Shown here in pieces: positions 35,401 to 44,356 of a DNA stretch of 53,903 bases. Position numbers and translations under genes: made by a program. The notes below the pieces were generated by a model. It made no database searches. It saw only the letters and a program-made list of their open reading frames with translations, and was not told the origin of the DNA. The stretch comes from Verrucomicrobiota bacterium. Its GTDB lineage: Bacteria; Verrucomicrobiota; Verrucomicrobiia; Chthoniobacterales; UBA10450. Position 1 is the stretch's first letter; the number at the start of each line of letters is the position of its first letter. Location: positions 1 through 53,903 of the forward strand of contig QHPE01000159.1 in the NCBI GenBank assembly GCA_003218945.1. The letters run 5' to 3'.

Positions 35401-35873
35401 CTTCCGGTGGCACGCTGGATGGCAGCTTGCACATCTGTCGCGGCGTCAGTGATACTCTTGCTCAGCACAAACTGCAGCGTCAGCGATGTGTTGCTTTGCG
35501 TGCTGGTACTGGTGATGATGTCAAGTCCTGGAATTTGCAGGAATTGTTTTTCCAACGGCGTGGCGATGTTGTTTGCCATCGTCGTCGGATCTGCGCCGGG
35601 GTACGAGCAGGTAACCTGAATGACTGGGTAATCGACGGCGGGGAGGTCGTTCACGGCGAGTTTACCGTAAGTAGCTAAACCAGCAACGATAACCGACAAG
35701 GTCAATAATACGGTCATCACCGGCCGACGAATAAAGGGACCGGACAATCCCGAGCCTTTAACTGGAACTAATTTTACAGTCGACGCCGACGCACCCTCAG
35801 CAAACGATCTCGAGCGAACAAGGTCTTGATCTTGTACTTCTCGCTCGCGGTCGTGTTCGTCGCCGTCATTCAT
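32496..35873 (-). CDS. RND-family multidrug efflux permease, AcrB/MdtBC type
   Basis: 1125 residues, full RND length with 12 membrane segments in two halves. Each half begins with a single helix and a large periplasmic loop. The proton-relay Asp pair is in GFLVDDAIVFLENV of the first half. The pump pairs with the membrane fusion protein at 35866, with which it overlaps by eight bases, and the two are regulated by the MarR gene at 37092. The hydrophilic N-terminus (about 40 residues, rich in Asp/Glu/Arg) is longer than usual. No outer-membrane channel gene is adjacent. Confidence 0.95.
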   Translation of the reverse strand: MNDGDEHDREREVQDQDLVRSRSFAEGASASTVKLVPVKGSGLSGPFIRRPVMTVLLTLSVIVAGLATYGKLAVNDLPAVDYPVIQVTCSYPGADPTTMANNIATPLEKQFLQIPGLDIITSTSTQSNTSLTLQFVLSKSITDAATDVQAAIQRATGRLPIDLPSPPTFTKTNPNDQAVYLLGLLSDTLTDWDLYKYASTVVAQRINILPGVSQVNIYGVQGAIRVKADPSALAARALTMDDLASAIKAGTVYSGAGQFDGAHRTFVLQPNGQIDKAEGYRSLIVARNPNGLPVYLSDVADVRQSVQDERISRFFWMRGFNPPHAVVVLAVSRQAGANAVEVASSVRALFPELRASLPGSIMFTPIFDRSQTIVNSANEVKWTLIIAFVLVVMVIYVFLGRATDTLIPAVALPMSLLLTVAVMYMLNFSINNLTLMALTLAIGFLVDDAIVFLENVVRRAEHGESILKATFNSAGEISFTILSMTLSLAAVFIPLVFIPGLLGRIFREFSVTIIVAILASGLVSLTLTPLMCARILGERRAGHKRAWMERHTGNFIKRVIAGYGRALDWFLDRAWLTMPVLIACILGLWFFFTRLPFTLIPPGDSGFVRGVFIAQEGSSPAQMRAFQAQVNQKLQDDPAVGQFFTLAGFSSRSPLSQGLMFLFLKPRSERPPIDQVILRLQKSIGSIPGISAVLTPTPVLQISVGATSQTQGQYAYTISGIVPQDVYTMADELLKKLQQFKGFASVRSDYYHSTPNLRIDINRDRAATYGVSTSAIQSLLRNAYSQNYVYLIKEPDDQYQVILEVNDKDRSHPEDLDDLYVRSSTSGNFSASGSGGGTIATTTGNMTSLVPLRVVTSTKEIIGPQAVNHLNQFTSVTFNFNLLPNVAIGDATKYIEDAFAQLQSHYPTVQGMFQGEALVFRQLFQSLPLLLLAAIFVMYVILGILYESYVHPFTVLFPAIVPAMVGGLATLYLFHSVLSLYSVIGLFLLLGIVKKNGIMVVDFALQRIDEGWDLRSAIHEASMERFRPIMMTTLAALMGAIPIALGFGQDAASRRPLGLVIVGGLIFSQLVTLFVTPVIYLWLEWFQEHVLDKVPFLRSAHYHHEPEPGKGHPEREIRPAPAGAR

Positions 35874-37095
35874 ACGATGCTGCGCTTTTTGAAGCAGCGG
35901 AGCGGTCGATCGGTCCCGGCGTGTGTGCGTCGTAGGGTTGCGGCGCTATCTTCGCTCCTGGCGAAAGCGCAAGCTGGCCAGTAACAACCACAGTCTCGCC
36001 GGATTTTACGCCGTTCTCGATAACAGTGAGATCGCCCTGCTGGGGTTGGCCCGGTGTTACCGTGCGAAGCTCGACTGTATTGTCCGGTTTCACTACAAAA
36101 ACGAACGGTCCGCTCTGGCTGATCTGCACGGCCTGCGACGGCACGAGCGTGGCATTGCTGAGGATGTCCAAAATGAAACGGACGCGCACAAATTCCATCG
36201 GCCAGAGCGCACGATCTGGATTCGGCGTTACGCCGCGGGCCTTCACTGTTCCCGAACCCGGCTGCACTGCGTTGTCGATGAAATACAACTCACCTATGCG
36301 CGGCGCAATGGAACGATCCGCCAGATACGTTTCGACCTTCACGTTTGGGCCGCCGAGATATTTTCGGACCAGCGGCAAATCATTCTCGGCCACGGTGAAA
36401 TCAGTGTAGATAGGATCCAGGCCTTGGATCGTCACAAGCGCCGGACTGGAAGGTCCAACCAAATTCCCAACATCGACATTGCGCAGACCGATTCGTCCGT
36501 TGATTGGCGATTTGATAAAGCAATAATCGAGGTTCACCTGCGCGGCTTCCGCGACCGCTTGCGACTTCTGCGCGTTCGCCACAGCAATGTCGTAGTCCTG
36601 CTGCGCTACGACCTTTCTCGTACGCAGGTCCTCTTGTCGTTTAAGTGTCACCTGATCCAGCGCAGCTTGCGCTTTCGCCTGGTCAAGAGCTGCCTGGAAC
36701 GGCCGCGGATCGATTGTGAAAAGCAAATCGCCTTTTTTCACGTCGGAGCCATCCTGGAAATGGCGCGCCATAATCACGCCGTTCACCTGCGCCTGCACCT
36801 GCACAGTCTCGTATGCCGCACAGGTGCCAATCTCATCTAGATAAAGTGGCACGTCCCTTGTAATGACCCTGACGACACTTGCCGGACGGGCTGGCGGCTG
36901 AGTGGCCTTCACTTCCGCAGCCCTCTGTTGAAAAATCCAGTACGTGACGAACCCGGCCAAAAGGATGAAAAGTAAATACGCCCACTTTGGAATCCTCTGA
37001 TTCGCACGGACGCGTTTGGTTTGAGATCTCATGGGCGGCTCGGATAAGCGGTGATCCAGTGTCTTATGATGGCCGAAGACCGTGTTGGCTTTCAT
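35866..37095 (-). CDS. RND efflux periplasmic adaptor (membrane fusion protein)
   Basis: 409 residues. One N-terminal membrane helix (WAYLLFILLAGFVTYWIF) anchors it. Then come a barrel-sandwich/lipoyl region, an Ala/Gln-rich hairpin of coiled-coil helices (AALDQAKAQAALDQVTLKRQ) and a beta-barrel domain ending before a short tail. It links the RND pump to an outer-membrane channel. The ATG at 37095 overlaps the MarR stop as ATGA; an internal ATG at 37032 is possible. MarR, adaptor and pump form one operon. Confidence 0.94.
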   Translation of the reverse strand: MKANTVFGHHKTLDHRLSEPPMRSQTKRVRANQRIPKWAYLLFILLAGFVTYWIFQQRAAEVKATQPPARPASVVRVITRDVPLYLDEIGTCAAYETVQVQAQVNGVIMARHFQDGSDVKKGDLLFTIDPRPFQAALDQAKAQAALDQVTLKRQEDLRTRKVVAQQDYDIAVANAQKSQAVAEAAQVNLDYCFIKSPINGRIGLRNVDVGNLVGPSSPALVTIQGLDPIYTDFTVAENDLPLVRKYLGGPNVKVETYLADRSIAPRIGELYFIDNAVQPGSGTVKARGVTPNPDRALWPMEFVRVRFILDILSNATLVPSQAVQISQSGPFVFVVKPDNTVELRTVTPGQPQQGDLTVIENGVKSGETVVVTGQLALSPGAKIAPQPYDAHTPGPIDRSAASKSAASYE

Positions 37096-37646
37096 TTGGA
37101 CCCCTTGCGAAACGTCCCTTTTTTTAGAATCGAATTTCCCTGTTTAGTGTGGCCGTTGTGCCTGGTAAAACGTCGACCCACACCTGCGTTGCTACTCGAA
37201 CGTACCTTGTCAGTCTTCTCGGCCCGCTCCCGAATACGCGCCAACACTTTCATACAGGTTTGAAGATCGGATGTGGGAATGCCTCCCATTAATTGATCCC
37301 AGAGAGTCACGGCGCTTGAATTAATTTGGCCGATCACGCGCTGCGCACGGCGGCCGAGCAACACCATTTTGCAACGGCGGTCCCGCTGCGAATTGCTGCG
37401 AGTGATCCACTCCTCCCGCTCCAGCCGGTGCAACAGTGTCACTACACTCGGCTCTTCCACCCCGAGGCGCGCGGCTATCTCAGCCTGGGTGAGCGCGTCG
37501 CCTGCCAGCGACAGATGCATCAGCGTCCGCCATTTCGCTTGGCTCAGCCCCATGGGCTTAAGCCGGTGGTCCAGCTTTTGTCGCCATGCGCGGGCCGTGC
37601 CATGAAGCAATTGGCCAAATGTTTCAGAGTTATCGCCGCTGGACAT
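37092..37646 (-). CDS. MarR-family transcriptional regulator of the efflux operon
   Basis: 184 residues. The winged helix contains LTQAEIAARLGVEEPSVVTL and LEREEWITR, followed by a dimerisation helix and an unusually basic 30-residue tail. The ATG at 37646 was chosen over 37682 because GGAG lies four bases upstream and because the longer frame would include the operator palindrome. It probably represses its own operon and the overlapping adaptor and pump genes. The ligand is unknown. Confidence 0.92.
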   Translation of the reverse strand: MSSGDNSETFGQLLHGTARAWRQKLDHRLKPMGLSQAKWRTLMHLSLAGDALTQAEIAARLGVEEPSVVTLLHRLEREEWITRSNSQRDRRCKMVLLGRRAQRVIGQINSSAVTLWDQLMGGIPTSDLQTCMKVLARIRERAEKTDKVRSSSNAGVGRRFTRHNGHTKQGNSILKKGTFRKGSK

Positions 37647-37660
37647 AATTCTCCAAACCA

Positions 37661-37684
37661 AATTGGTTAGTATGCTAACCAATT
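37661..37684. promoter_or_regulatory. Perfect palindromic operator upstream of marR
   Basis: AATTGGTTAG-TATG-CTAACCAATT has two perfect 10-base arms with a four-base centre. It lies 15 bases before the MarR start codon, exactly where autorepression would be expected, and has the size and symmetry of known MarR/SlyA sites. Confidence 0.88.
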
Positions 37685-37700
37685 CTAATCTGCGAGCCTG

Positions 37701-39152
37701 TCAATCCTCGTCGTCGGATGCCACTTCGCAGAGAACCATCTGGCGTTTGCTGTAATCCTGCACACGAGCAATAGGACGTGCGCGAAGTGGTGCCCATCTT
37801 CGCGCGCTTAGCGCTTCCGATTCATCTTCAACTCGAACAAGAAAGTAACGGGCATCGTGGGGCAGGTTCTTTACGTAGCTCACGTAGTGCACCGGCGCTT
37901 TCACATAGAAAAAGACCGGCTGATAATCCGGATTCACCGCATAAAGGATTTCATTGGTGGGCACGACCGCATTGACTTCAGCAGCTGCCTTTTTCACCTG
38001 CTGTCTGTTCCTCAGGATCACTGCCGTGACCGGGTAACCAATCGCACCTATCACAAGCCCCAGGCCGACGAAAGCCACCACCACATTCGTCCAGGCGCGC
38101 TCCTTGGCAATGCGCTTTGGCCACTCCAACGCGTTACCGGCACAAATCATTCCCAGCAGCCACGATGCTGGAACTATCGCCGGCATGCTGTATCGCGCGA
38201 CTGCGCCGGGAACCAGACTGACGGCGACGAATGGTACTGCGGTTCCCCAAGATAACGCCCACGCCATCCTCCGCTCCGCTTCATCGTGAAATTTTGAAAA
38301 TCGCGCAAACGGGAGCAGAAGAAGCCATGGCAGAAAATAAATGAGGCCGCGCGGGATATTTTGGATCCAGCTAAAAAATTTGAAATCGATGCCTTTCAAT
38401 CGTCCCGTGTACTGAGCAGACCATTTGCCCATGGCAACCTCTGAGGTCGTCATGTAGACAAACGGAATGGCCCATGCCGCCGCAATTCCAAGCATGACTG
38501 CGAGCGCGAGGAAGTGCCCGGGGTGAACGAGAAGCCGCCAATCTTTCGAATACGCGAGAACGGCTACCACAATCCCGTAGAAAAATATGAGATGCGTAGG
38601 GCCTTTGGCCAGCAGACCAAGTCCGAGGAAAACGGATGCCGGAAGCCAGATGAGCCACGGCGATTTCTTTTGGAGGAAAAAGCTCAGCCAAAAAATAATC
38701 GCCAACCCGCAAAGCGAGACATACAGCGCCTCGATCTCAATCAACCGACCTTTTTCTATGATGCCGATGTTAGTCATCCAAATCAGTGCTGCGAGCATCG
38801 ATCCTTTGGGAGTAAGACTCGCGCGCGCGACAATGACGAAGGCAATGGCCACTGCGAGCACCGAAACGACCGAAGGCAGACGCGCCGTCCATTCATTGCG
38901 CACTCCGAACGTTTCAAAGGATGCAGCTACCAGCCAGTTTACCAGGGGCGGTTTCCGGTAGTACGGATTACTGCCAACTTGGGGGACAATGTAGTTACCC
39001 GTTTCAAGCATCCGAATGGCCGGCAAGATTCGGCGGCCTTCTTCCCCCTTAATCGCAATCGAACCGAGCGCAGGCAAATAAATCATCGCCCATGCGAGCA
39101 CAACGACAGCGATGGCGCGAGTTCGTGAATTTACTAGGTCTTGAATACTCAA
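37701..39152 (-). CDS. PMT/ArnT-like glycosyltransferase, membrane
   Basis: 483 residues with about ten to twelve hydrophobic segments. The first periplasmic loop has EEGRR (36-40) followed by YYRKPPLVNW, the acidic/KPPL pattern of GT39/GT83 enzymes that use polyprenyl-phosphate sugars (for example ArnT). A soluble domain of about 80 residues ends the protein. The acceptor could be lipid A or a protein; this cannot be decided. It is transcribed away from nusA. Confidence 0.88.
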   Translation of the reverse strand: MSIQDLVNSRTRAIAVVVLAWAMIYLPALGSIAIKGEEGRRILPAIRMLETGNYIVPQVGSNPYYRKPPLVNWLVAASFETFGVRNEWTARLPSVVSVLAVAIAFVIVARASLTPKGSMLAALIWMTNIGIIEKGRLIEIEALYVSLCGLAIIFWLSFFLQKKSPWLIWLPASVFLGLGLLAKGPTHLIFFYGIVVAVLAYSKDWRLLVHPGHFLALAVMLGIAAAWAIPFVYMTTSEVAMGKWSAQYTGRLKGIDFKFFSWIQNIPRGLIYFLPWLLLLPFARFSKFHDEAERRMAWALSWGTAVPFVAVSLVPGAVARYSMPAIVPASWLLGMICAGNALEWPKRIAKERAWTNVVVAFVGLGLVIGAIGYPVTAVILRNRQQVKKAAAEVNAVVPTNEILYAVNPDYQPVFFYVKAPVHYVSYVKNLPHDARYFLVRVEDESEALSARRWAPLRARPIARVQDYSKRQMVLCEVASDDED

Positions 39153-39268
39153 TTGTTGCTCCCGACTTATCCGAAGCTAAGCAGCGAACGTCAAATCAAA
39201 CCGAACCGCCGCTTGACGGGAAGGATTCGGAAACCTAAACTACAGGTCTAGTCCGCGCGCTGATCGGA

Positions 39269-39294
39269 GTGGGAACTGGTGTCCCACTTTTTTT
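39269..39294 (+). terminator. Terminator-like hairpin in the nusA leader
   Basis: GTGGGA (39269-39274) pairs with TCCCAC (39282-39287) across a seven-base loop and is followed by seven T residues. It reads toward nusA, 24 bases before the chosen start codon. No plus-strand gene lies between it and 31370. It would therefore end either stray upstream transcripts or the leader of the nusA operon itself. Confidence 0.75.
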
Positions 39295-39317
39295 AGTCTG
39301 CGGGCTGCATGTTTTTT

Positions 39318-40568
39318 ATGAATGCCGAATTTATCGCCATGCTCGATTACCTGGAGCGGGAGCGCGGGATCAAACGCGAAATCCTGATTGAGGCGGTTTC
39401 GAATGCATTGCTGTCAGCCTCGAAAAAGAGTGTCGGGGCGTCTCGCGATTTGCACATCGATATTAACCGCAAGACTGGCGAAATCCGAGCGCTGGCAAAT
39501 TTGCTCGTCGTTGACCAGGTTACTAATCCGCAGGATGAAATCGAGCTCTCAAAAGCGCGCAAAATTAAGGCCGACGTAAACGTCGGCGACGCGGTAGAAG
39601 TTGAAGTCACGCCGAAAAATTTCGGGCGTATCGCGGCGCAGACTGCCAAACAAGCGATGATGCAGCGGATTCGCCAGGCCGAGAAGGAAATGATTTACGA
39701 GGAATTCAAAGATCGAGCGGGCGAAATCGTTAGTGGCACGGTGCGGCGTTTCGATCGTTCCGATGTCATTCTCGATCTTGGCAAATTTGAAGCCGTCATG
39801 CCTCAGCGCGAGCGAGTCGCGGTGGAAGATTACAACGTGGGTGACCGTCTCCGCGCGTACGTCGTCGCGGTGGAAAACGGCGTCCGTGGCCCAGAGATTA
39901 TCGTGTCGCGCAGTCATCCAAATTTTGTGCGACGTCTTTTTGAACTGGAGGTAAGCGAAATCGCGGACGGCACAGTGGAGATTCGCGGCATTGCGCGCGA
40001 GGCCGGTTATCGCACCAAGATCGCGGTGTGGAGCGCGAATGAGAAGGTCGACCCGGTCGGCGCATGCGTGGGCATGCGCGGCTCGCGCGTGAAAAACATT
40101 GTGCGTGAGCTCAATAACGAAAAGGTGGATATCATCCGGTGGAGCTCAGATCCAAAGGAATACGTTCTGGAAGCGCTTAAACCGGCGAAGGTAAAAAATC
40201 TCATGTTCGATACGGAGAAAAAGAGCGTGCAAATCTCCGTCGATGAAGACCAGCTTTCTCTCGCGATTGGGAAAAAAGGACAAAACGCGCGGCTGACTTC
40301 GCGGCTAACCGGCTGGGAAATCAATATCGGCAAGGACACCTCAGCGACGACTGTGGTCGAACAGAAAGTCGCCCAAGCGGCACAAACCCTCGCCGGCACG
40401 CTCCCGCTCACCGAAGAGCAGGCGTTAACTCTGGTGAAATCCGGATTTACTAATCTGGAAGGATTGCGCGATGCAGATGTCCAGGATCTGGTGGATATTC
40501 TGGGAGTGGACGAAACAAAGGCGCGCGAAATTCATGATGCAGTGCACCGGCAGGAAGTCGTACATTAA
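39318..40568 (+). CDS. nusA: Transcription termination/antitermination factor NusA
   Basis: 416 residues from ATG 39318 (ATG 39309 is three codons earlier). NusA binds RNA polymerase and modulates pausing, termination and antitermination. Visible are the N-terminal RNAP-binding domain (to about 125), the S1 domain (GEIVSGTVRRFDRSDVILDLG), two KH domains (VGACVGMRGSRVKNIVREL and LAIGKKGQNARLTSRLTGW) and a C-terminal helix-hairpin-helix region (LTLVKSGFTNLEGLRDADV). It starts the nusA-infB-rbfA-nrnA-truB-ribF run; rimP, usual upstream neighbour in many bacteria, is absent here. Confidence 0.96.
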   Translation: MNAEFIAMLDYLERERGIKREILIEAVSNALLSASKKSVGASRDLHIDINRKTGEIRALANLLVVDQVTNPQDEIELSKARKIKADVNVGDAVEVEVTPKNFGRIAAQTAKQAMMQRIRQAEKEMIYEEFKDRAGEIVSGTVRRFDRSDVILDLGKFEAVMPQRERVAVEDYNVGDRLRAYVVAVENGVRGPEIIVSRSHPNFVRRLFELEVSEIADGTVEIRGIAREAGYRTKIAVWSANEKVDPVGACVGMRGSRVKNIVRELNNEKVDIIRWSSDPKEYVLEALKPAKVKNLMFDTEKKSVQISVDEDQLSLAIGKKGQNARLTSRLTGWEINIGKDTSATTVVEQKVAQAAQTLAGTLPLTEEQALTLVKSGFTNLEGLRDADVQDLVDILGVDETKAREIHDAVHRQEVVH

Positions 40569-40623
40569 ACATGGCTCCGTTTGAGGACGCTTGAGCCATG
40601 AGCGAGATTTTACAGGAAGTACA

Positions 40624-42885
40624 ATGGCAACGAAGACGAGCAGCAAAATTGCAATGCGTAAGCCAACCGCGAAACCTTTCGGCTCAGGTCGGAAGACTGC
40701 TGCTCCTCAGAAGCGCGACGACGTCGCGGCAAAAACAAAGCTTCCCAAAAAAGGACTAGGAAAGGATGTTGCCGGTGTGGACGCAGCGGCATCCGCCAAG
40801 CCGTCCACGACTCAGCGCGAAAAGCCCGAGCCTGCGGTTTCCGCGCAGGCCACTCCACATCCAGAGACCGTTTCGCTGATCGATCGAAAAAGACCGGCAA
40901 AAAAATCTCAGGACAGCGAAATCAAAACAAAACGTGCGGTTTTACCGCCAATTTCGCGGATCCGTGCGTCCCTCGACACTACTGCCAAAATTGCACCGCC
41001 CTCACCGCCCGACCAGACGCCCTCACCTCAACCGGCGCCTGCTGAGCCAGCAGAGAAGGCATCTGGCGAAGCGCCATCCCCTTCTGCGGAGCTTCAACCT
41101 GGACCGGAGCAGAAGGTTCTTCTCATAAAGCCGCCAATCGTTGTTAAGCAGTTTGCAAACGAACTCGGCTTAAAGCCCCATCAGCTGATCGCAGAACTGA
41201 TGACGCACAACATTTTCGCTAACATCAATCAGACGATCGAGCCGGATATCGCTGCGAAGATTGCGGAAAATCACGGGTTCATTCTAGAAAAGGAGCGACG
41301 GGAAAAAGGTGCAGGTGTTCACAAAATAGAACAGCCTGTCGTCGCTCCCCCTCCGCCGGTCATTGAAAAGAAAGAGGAACTAAGGCCGCGCGCGCCCATA
41401 ATCACTTTTATGGGACACGTCGATCACGGTAAAACCAGCTTGTTAGATGCGATTCGGAAGACGCGCGTCGCGGCCGGTGAAGCCGGCGGAATCACCCAGC
41501 ACATCGGAGCGTACAGTGTCGAGCACAATGGACACAAGATCACCTTCATTGATACACCAGGCCACGCCGCTTTCACCGCGATGCGCGCGCGTGGCGCGAA
41601 TGTAACCGACATCGTGGTGTTGGTCGTCGCCGCTGAGGACGGCATTATGCCTCAGACGGTCGAAGCAATTAATCACGCCAAGGCCGCGCCACACGTGAAG
41701 ATCATGGTGGCCGTAAATAAGATGGATCTCCCGGGCGCGAATCTCGATCGCGTGAAGAAACAACTGCAAGAGCATGCGCTGACTCCGGAAGATTGGGGCG
41801 GTGAAACGATCATTTGTCCAGTGTCGGCAACCAAGGGAACGGGTATCGATCACTTGCTCGAGATGATGGCCTTACAGGCGGAGGTAATGGAATTGAAAGC
41901 TTCACCTACGGCCAGACCACGCGGCACCGTCATCGAAGCGCAACTGGAAGCGGGTCGGGGCCCCACTGCCACCGTGATCGTTCAGATGGGCACATTAAAA
42001 ATCGGTGACCCATTTATATGCGGAGATTACAGTGGCAAAGTAAAATCCTTGCTCGACGACCGCAGCAAATCCGTAAGACAAGCCGGGCCTTCAACGCCGG
42101 TGAAAGTTCTCGGGTTCACTGGTCTGCCGAATGCGGGCGACGAATTCCTGGTAATGGAATCGGAGCGCGCCACCAAGCAACTGAGTGACGAACGGCTTGA
42201 GACGAAGCGAACGAACAAGCTTTTCGTTCCACAACGCGCTACCCTCGAGACACTGCTCGAAACAGCTGGAGGCAGAAAAGTGCTGCGGATCGTTTTGAAA
42301 GCCGACACCCAAGGCTCTGTCGAAGCGATCGTGAATGCGTTGAAGCAGATCGAAACCAAAAAAGTCGATCTGGAGATTATTCACTCAGCCGTCGGACCGA
42401 TTTCGGAATCCGACATTCTTCTGGCCAGCGCGTCCGACGCAGTGGTGATCGGTTTTAACGTTAAGGTTGAAAGCATGGCAGTCCCGGCGGCGAAACGGGA
42501 AGGAGTGCAAACCAAGCTTTACAGCATTATCTATGAGCTGCTCGATCAAATCAAAGATGCCATGGCCGGTCTGCTCGAACCGGAGTTGCGTGAAACCGTC
42601 ATCGGACACGCGGAGGTGAAACAGGTTTTCCAATTGAGCAGAGGCATTGTCGCTGGTTGCCTCGTGACCGATGGCCGCATCGCGCGGGCTGCGCGCGCTC
42701 GCACCCTGCGAAAGCGCCAGCCGGTTTATGACGGCGGGATTTCGACACTGCGCCGTTTCCAAGACGACGTAAAAGAAGTCCGTTCCGGCCTCGAATGCGG
42801 AATCAAGCTGGGCGATTTTAGCGAATATCAGGTGGGTGACGTAATCGAGTGTTATCAACTCGAGCAAATCGCCCAAAAACTGTGA
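40624..42885 (+). CDS. infB: Translation initiation factor IF-2
   Basis: 754 codons including stop from ATG 40624; AGGA at 40614-40617 is a good Shine-Dalgarno, so the TTG at 40591 is rejected. A Lys/Ala/Pro-rich N-terminal region (about 150 residues) is followed by the IF2_N-type helix region ([20 protein letters not shown]). The G domain has G1 GHVDHGKT, G3 DTPGHAA and G4 NKMD. Domains II and III and the C-terminal fMet-tRNA-binding part follow. It delivers initiator tRNA to the ribosome. It is 55 bases after nusA. Confidence 0.97.
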   Translation: MATKTSSKIAMRKPTAKPFGSGRKTAAPQKRDDVAAKTKLPKKGLGKDVAGVDAAASAKPSTTQREKPEPAVSAQATPHPETVSLIDRKRPAKKSQDSEIKTKRAVLPPISRIRASLDTTAKIAPPSPPDQTPSPQPAPAEPAEKASGEAPSPSAELQPGPEQKVLLIKPPIVVKQFANELGLKPHQLIAELMTHNIFANINQTIEPDIAAKIAENHGFILEKERREKGAGVHKIEQPVVAPPPPVIEKKEELRPRAPIITFMGHVDHGKTSLLDAIRKTRVAAGEAGGITQHIGAYSVEHNGHKITFIDTPGHAAFTAMRARGANVTDIVVLVVAAEDGIMPQTVEAINHAKAAPHVKIMVAVNKMDLPGANLDRVKKQLQEHALTPEDWGGETIICPVSATKGTGIDHLLEMMALQAEVMELKASPTARPRGTVIEAQLEAGRGPTATVIVQMGTLKIGDPFICGDYSGKVKSLLDDRSKSVRQAGPSTPVKVLGFTGLPNAGDEFLVMESERATKQLSDERLETKRTNKLFVPQRATLETLLETAGGRKVLRIVLKADTQGSVEAIVNALKQIETKKVDLEIIHSAVGPISESDILLASASDAVVIGFNVKVESMAVPAAKREGVQTKLYSIIYELLDQIKDAMAGLLEPELRETVIGHAEVKQVFQLSRGIVAGCLVTDGRIARAARARTLRKRQPVYDGGISTLRRFQDDVKEVRSGLECGIKLGDFSEYQVGDVIECYQLEQIAQKL

Positions 42886-42890
42886 TGCTA

Positions 42891-43009
42891 GTCATTGCGA
42901 GCGAAGTCGGGGCAGCCACGCAGCCCCGAACGCTTTCGGGGCTAGACCAGGCTTTCAATCCCGCCAGTAGATCCTAACGATAATTCCGCTTCGCTCCGTT
43001 CAAATGACA
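42891..43009. repeat. GTCATT-GAGCGAAG family element between infB and rbfA
   Basis: The left end GTCATTGCGAGCGAAGTCGG and the reverse complement of the right end (GTCATTTGAACGGAGCGAAG) match imperfectly. Inside lies a perfect nine-base hairpin (42922-42930 with 42935-42943, AGCCCCGAA) without a T-run. Confidence 0.6.
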
Positions 43010-43019
43010 GGAAAGGGCA

Positions 43020-43370
43020 ATGAAACATCGGAAACTACGCGTGAACGAACTCGTGAAACGTGAACTCAGCGGCATTATTGCGCGTGAAATTAATTTTGAA
43101 GGCGCGCTGGTCAGCATTAACGCGGTCGATGTGGCGCCCGATCTTAAGAGCGCGCACGTTTTCGTAAGCACTCTCGGGACAGAAAATGGAGCCAGCGTGA
43201 TCGCCAAACTGGAAGTGCATCGCCCCGCGCTACAGGCCGAACTCTCGCGCCACGTGGTATTGAAATACACGCCGCATCTCATTTTTCATCTGGACGAATC
43301 CATCAAACGCGGTGCCCGAGTGCTTGAAATTCTGGACGACCTCGGAAAACGCGGTGGCCAAGACGAGTGA
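43020..43370 (+). CDS. rbfA: 30S ribosome-binding factor A
   Basis: 116 residues, full length for the KH-like fold. It begins MKHRKLRVNELVKRELSG and contains VDVAPDLKSAHVFVS and the end-region RHVVLKYTPHLIFHLDES. It assists 16S rRNA 5' helix maturation and cold adaptation. Its stop overlaps the nrnA GTG by four bases. Confidence 0.95.
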   Translation: MKHRKLRVNELVKRELSGIIAREINFEGALVSINAVDVAPDLKSAHVFVSTLGTENGASVIAKLEVHRPALQAELSRHVVLKYTPHLIFHLDESIKRGARVLEILDDLGKRGGQDE

Positions 43371-44356
43371 GTAACACGACGTTCGAAGAAGTTGGCCGCG
43401 TCCTGAGCGAACACCACCAGTTCGCGGTGCTCGGTCACGTTCGTCCTGACGGCGATGCGCTTGGGAGCCAGCTCGCGCTCGGCCTCTCACTGCGCAAACT
43501 CGGCAAGAACGTGCGCATTTGGAATGAAGAAGGCATGCTAGAAAAATATTCGTTCCTTCCCCGTGGAGAATTGCTGACGAAACCGCCTGCAACGGAGGAG
43601 CACGTAGATGTTGCTATCGCGCTGGACACCGCAATCCAAAATCGGTTGGGCACATCACTCGCCGCGATTGGCTCGGCGAAAATCTGGATCAACATCGACC
43701 ATCACCTTACAAATCCTGGCTATGGCGATTTGGTGATCATCGATCCGAGCGCACCCGCTACAGCAGAGATCATTTTTCGACTAATCAAGAGTCAGCGCCT
43801 GCCGTTCGATCACGATATCGCGGAGAATCTCTTCGCCGCGATCTCCAGTGATACTGGCTCGTTCCAATATCCCAAAACCAGCGCGCGCACACTTGAGATT
43901 GCCGCCGAGTTGGTGCGCGCCGGCGATCTCGACGTTGGGAAAATTAGCCAGCAGTTGTACGAAAACTATCCTCGCCGCAGGCTGGAGTTATTGCGTGAGC
44001 TGCTGCGAACGATGCGATTTAGTGAATCGGGCCGGGTGGCAACATTTGGGCTTAGCCTCAGGACCGCCGGAGAACTCGGTGTCATTCCTGAAGACAACGA
44101 AGGCTTGATCGATCATCTTCGGGCAGTTCGCGGCGTCATCGTCGCAGTCTTTTTCGAAGAACTCCCCGATGGAAAGGTGCGCATCAGCATGCGTTCAAAA
44201 GATGAACGGATCGATGTCTCCGCGATTTGCCAGACGTTTGGTGGCGGCGGACACACGCTCGCTGCCGGTGCGCGCGTTTTGGGGACGCTGGCCCAAGTCG
44301 AACAAAAAGTCCTGGAGGAAATTGATGAAGCCGTTAAGCGCGCCGGGCTCTCCTGA
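43367..44356 (+). CDS. nrnA: DHH-family oligoribonuclease / pAp phosphatase NrnA
   Basis: 329 residues from a GTG that overlaps the rbfA stop. NrnA degrades short oligoribonucleotides and dephosphorylates pAp. The metal-site motifs are GHVRPDGDALGS (His24, Asp28, Asp30), ALDTA, the DHH triad at 111-113 and the DHHA1 motif FGGGGHTLAAGA near the C-terminus. It overlaps truB by 32 bases. Confidence 0.93.
   Translation: MSNTTFEEVGRVLSEHHQFAVLGHVRPDGDALGSQLALGLSLRKLGKNVRIWNEEGMLEKYSFLPRGELLTKPPATEEHVDVAIALDTAIQNRLGTSLAAIGSAKIWINIDHHLTNPGYGDLVIIDPSAPATAEIIFRLIKSQRLPFDHDIAENLFAAISSDTGSFQYPKTSARTLEIAAELVRAGDLDVGKISQQLYENYPRRRLELLRELLRTMRFSESGRVATFGLSLRTAGELGVIPEDNEGLIDHLRAVRGVIVAVFFEELPDGKVRISMRSKDERIDVSAICQTFGGGGHTLAAGARVLGTLAQVEQKVLEEIDEAVKRAGLS

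Noticed and set aside
40591-40623. TTG start of infB
   Set aside because: The ATG at 40624 has a Shine-Dalgarno at the right distance and the natural N-terminus.
42922-42943. Intrinsic terminator between infB and rbfA
   Set aside because: The stem is strong but no T-run follows on either strand, and the operon continues.
44169-44324. Upstream extension of truB
   Set aside because: The extension is nrnA in another frame. ATG 44325 has GGAGG six bases upstream.
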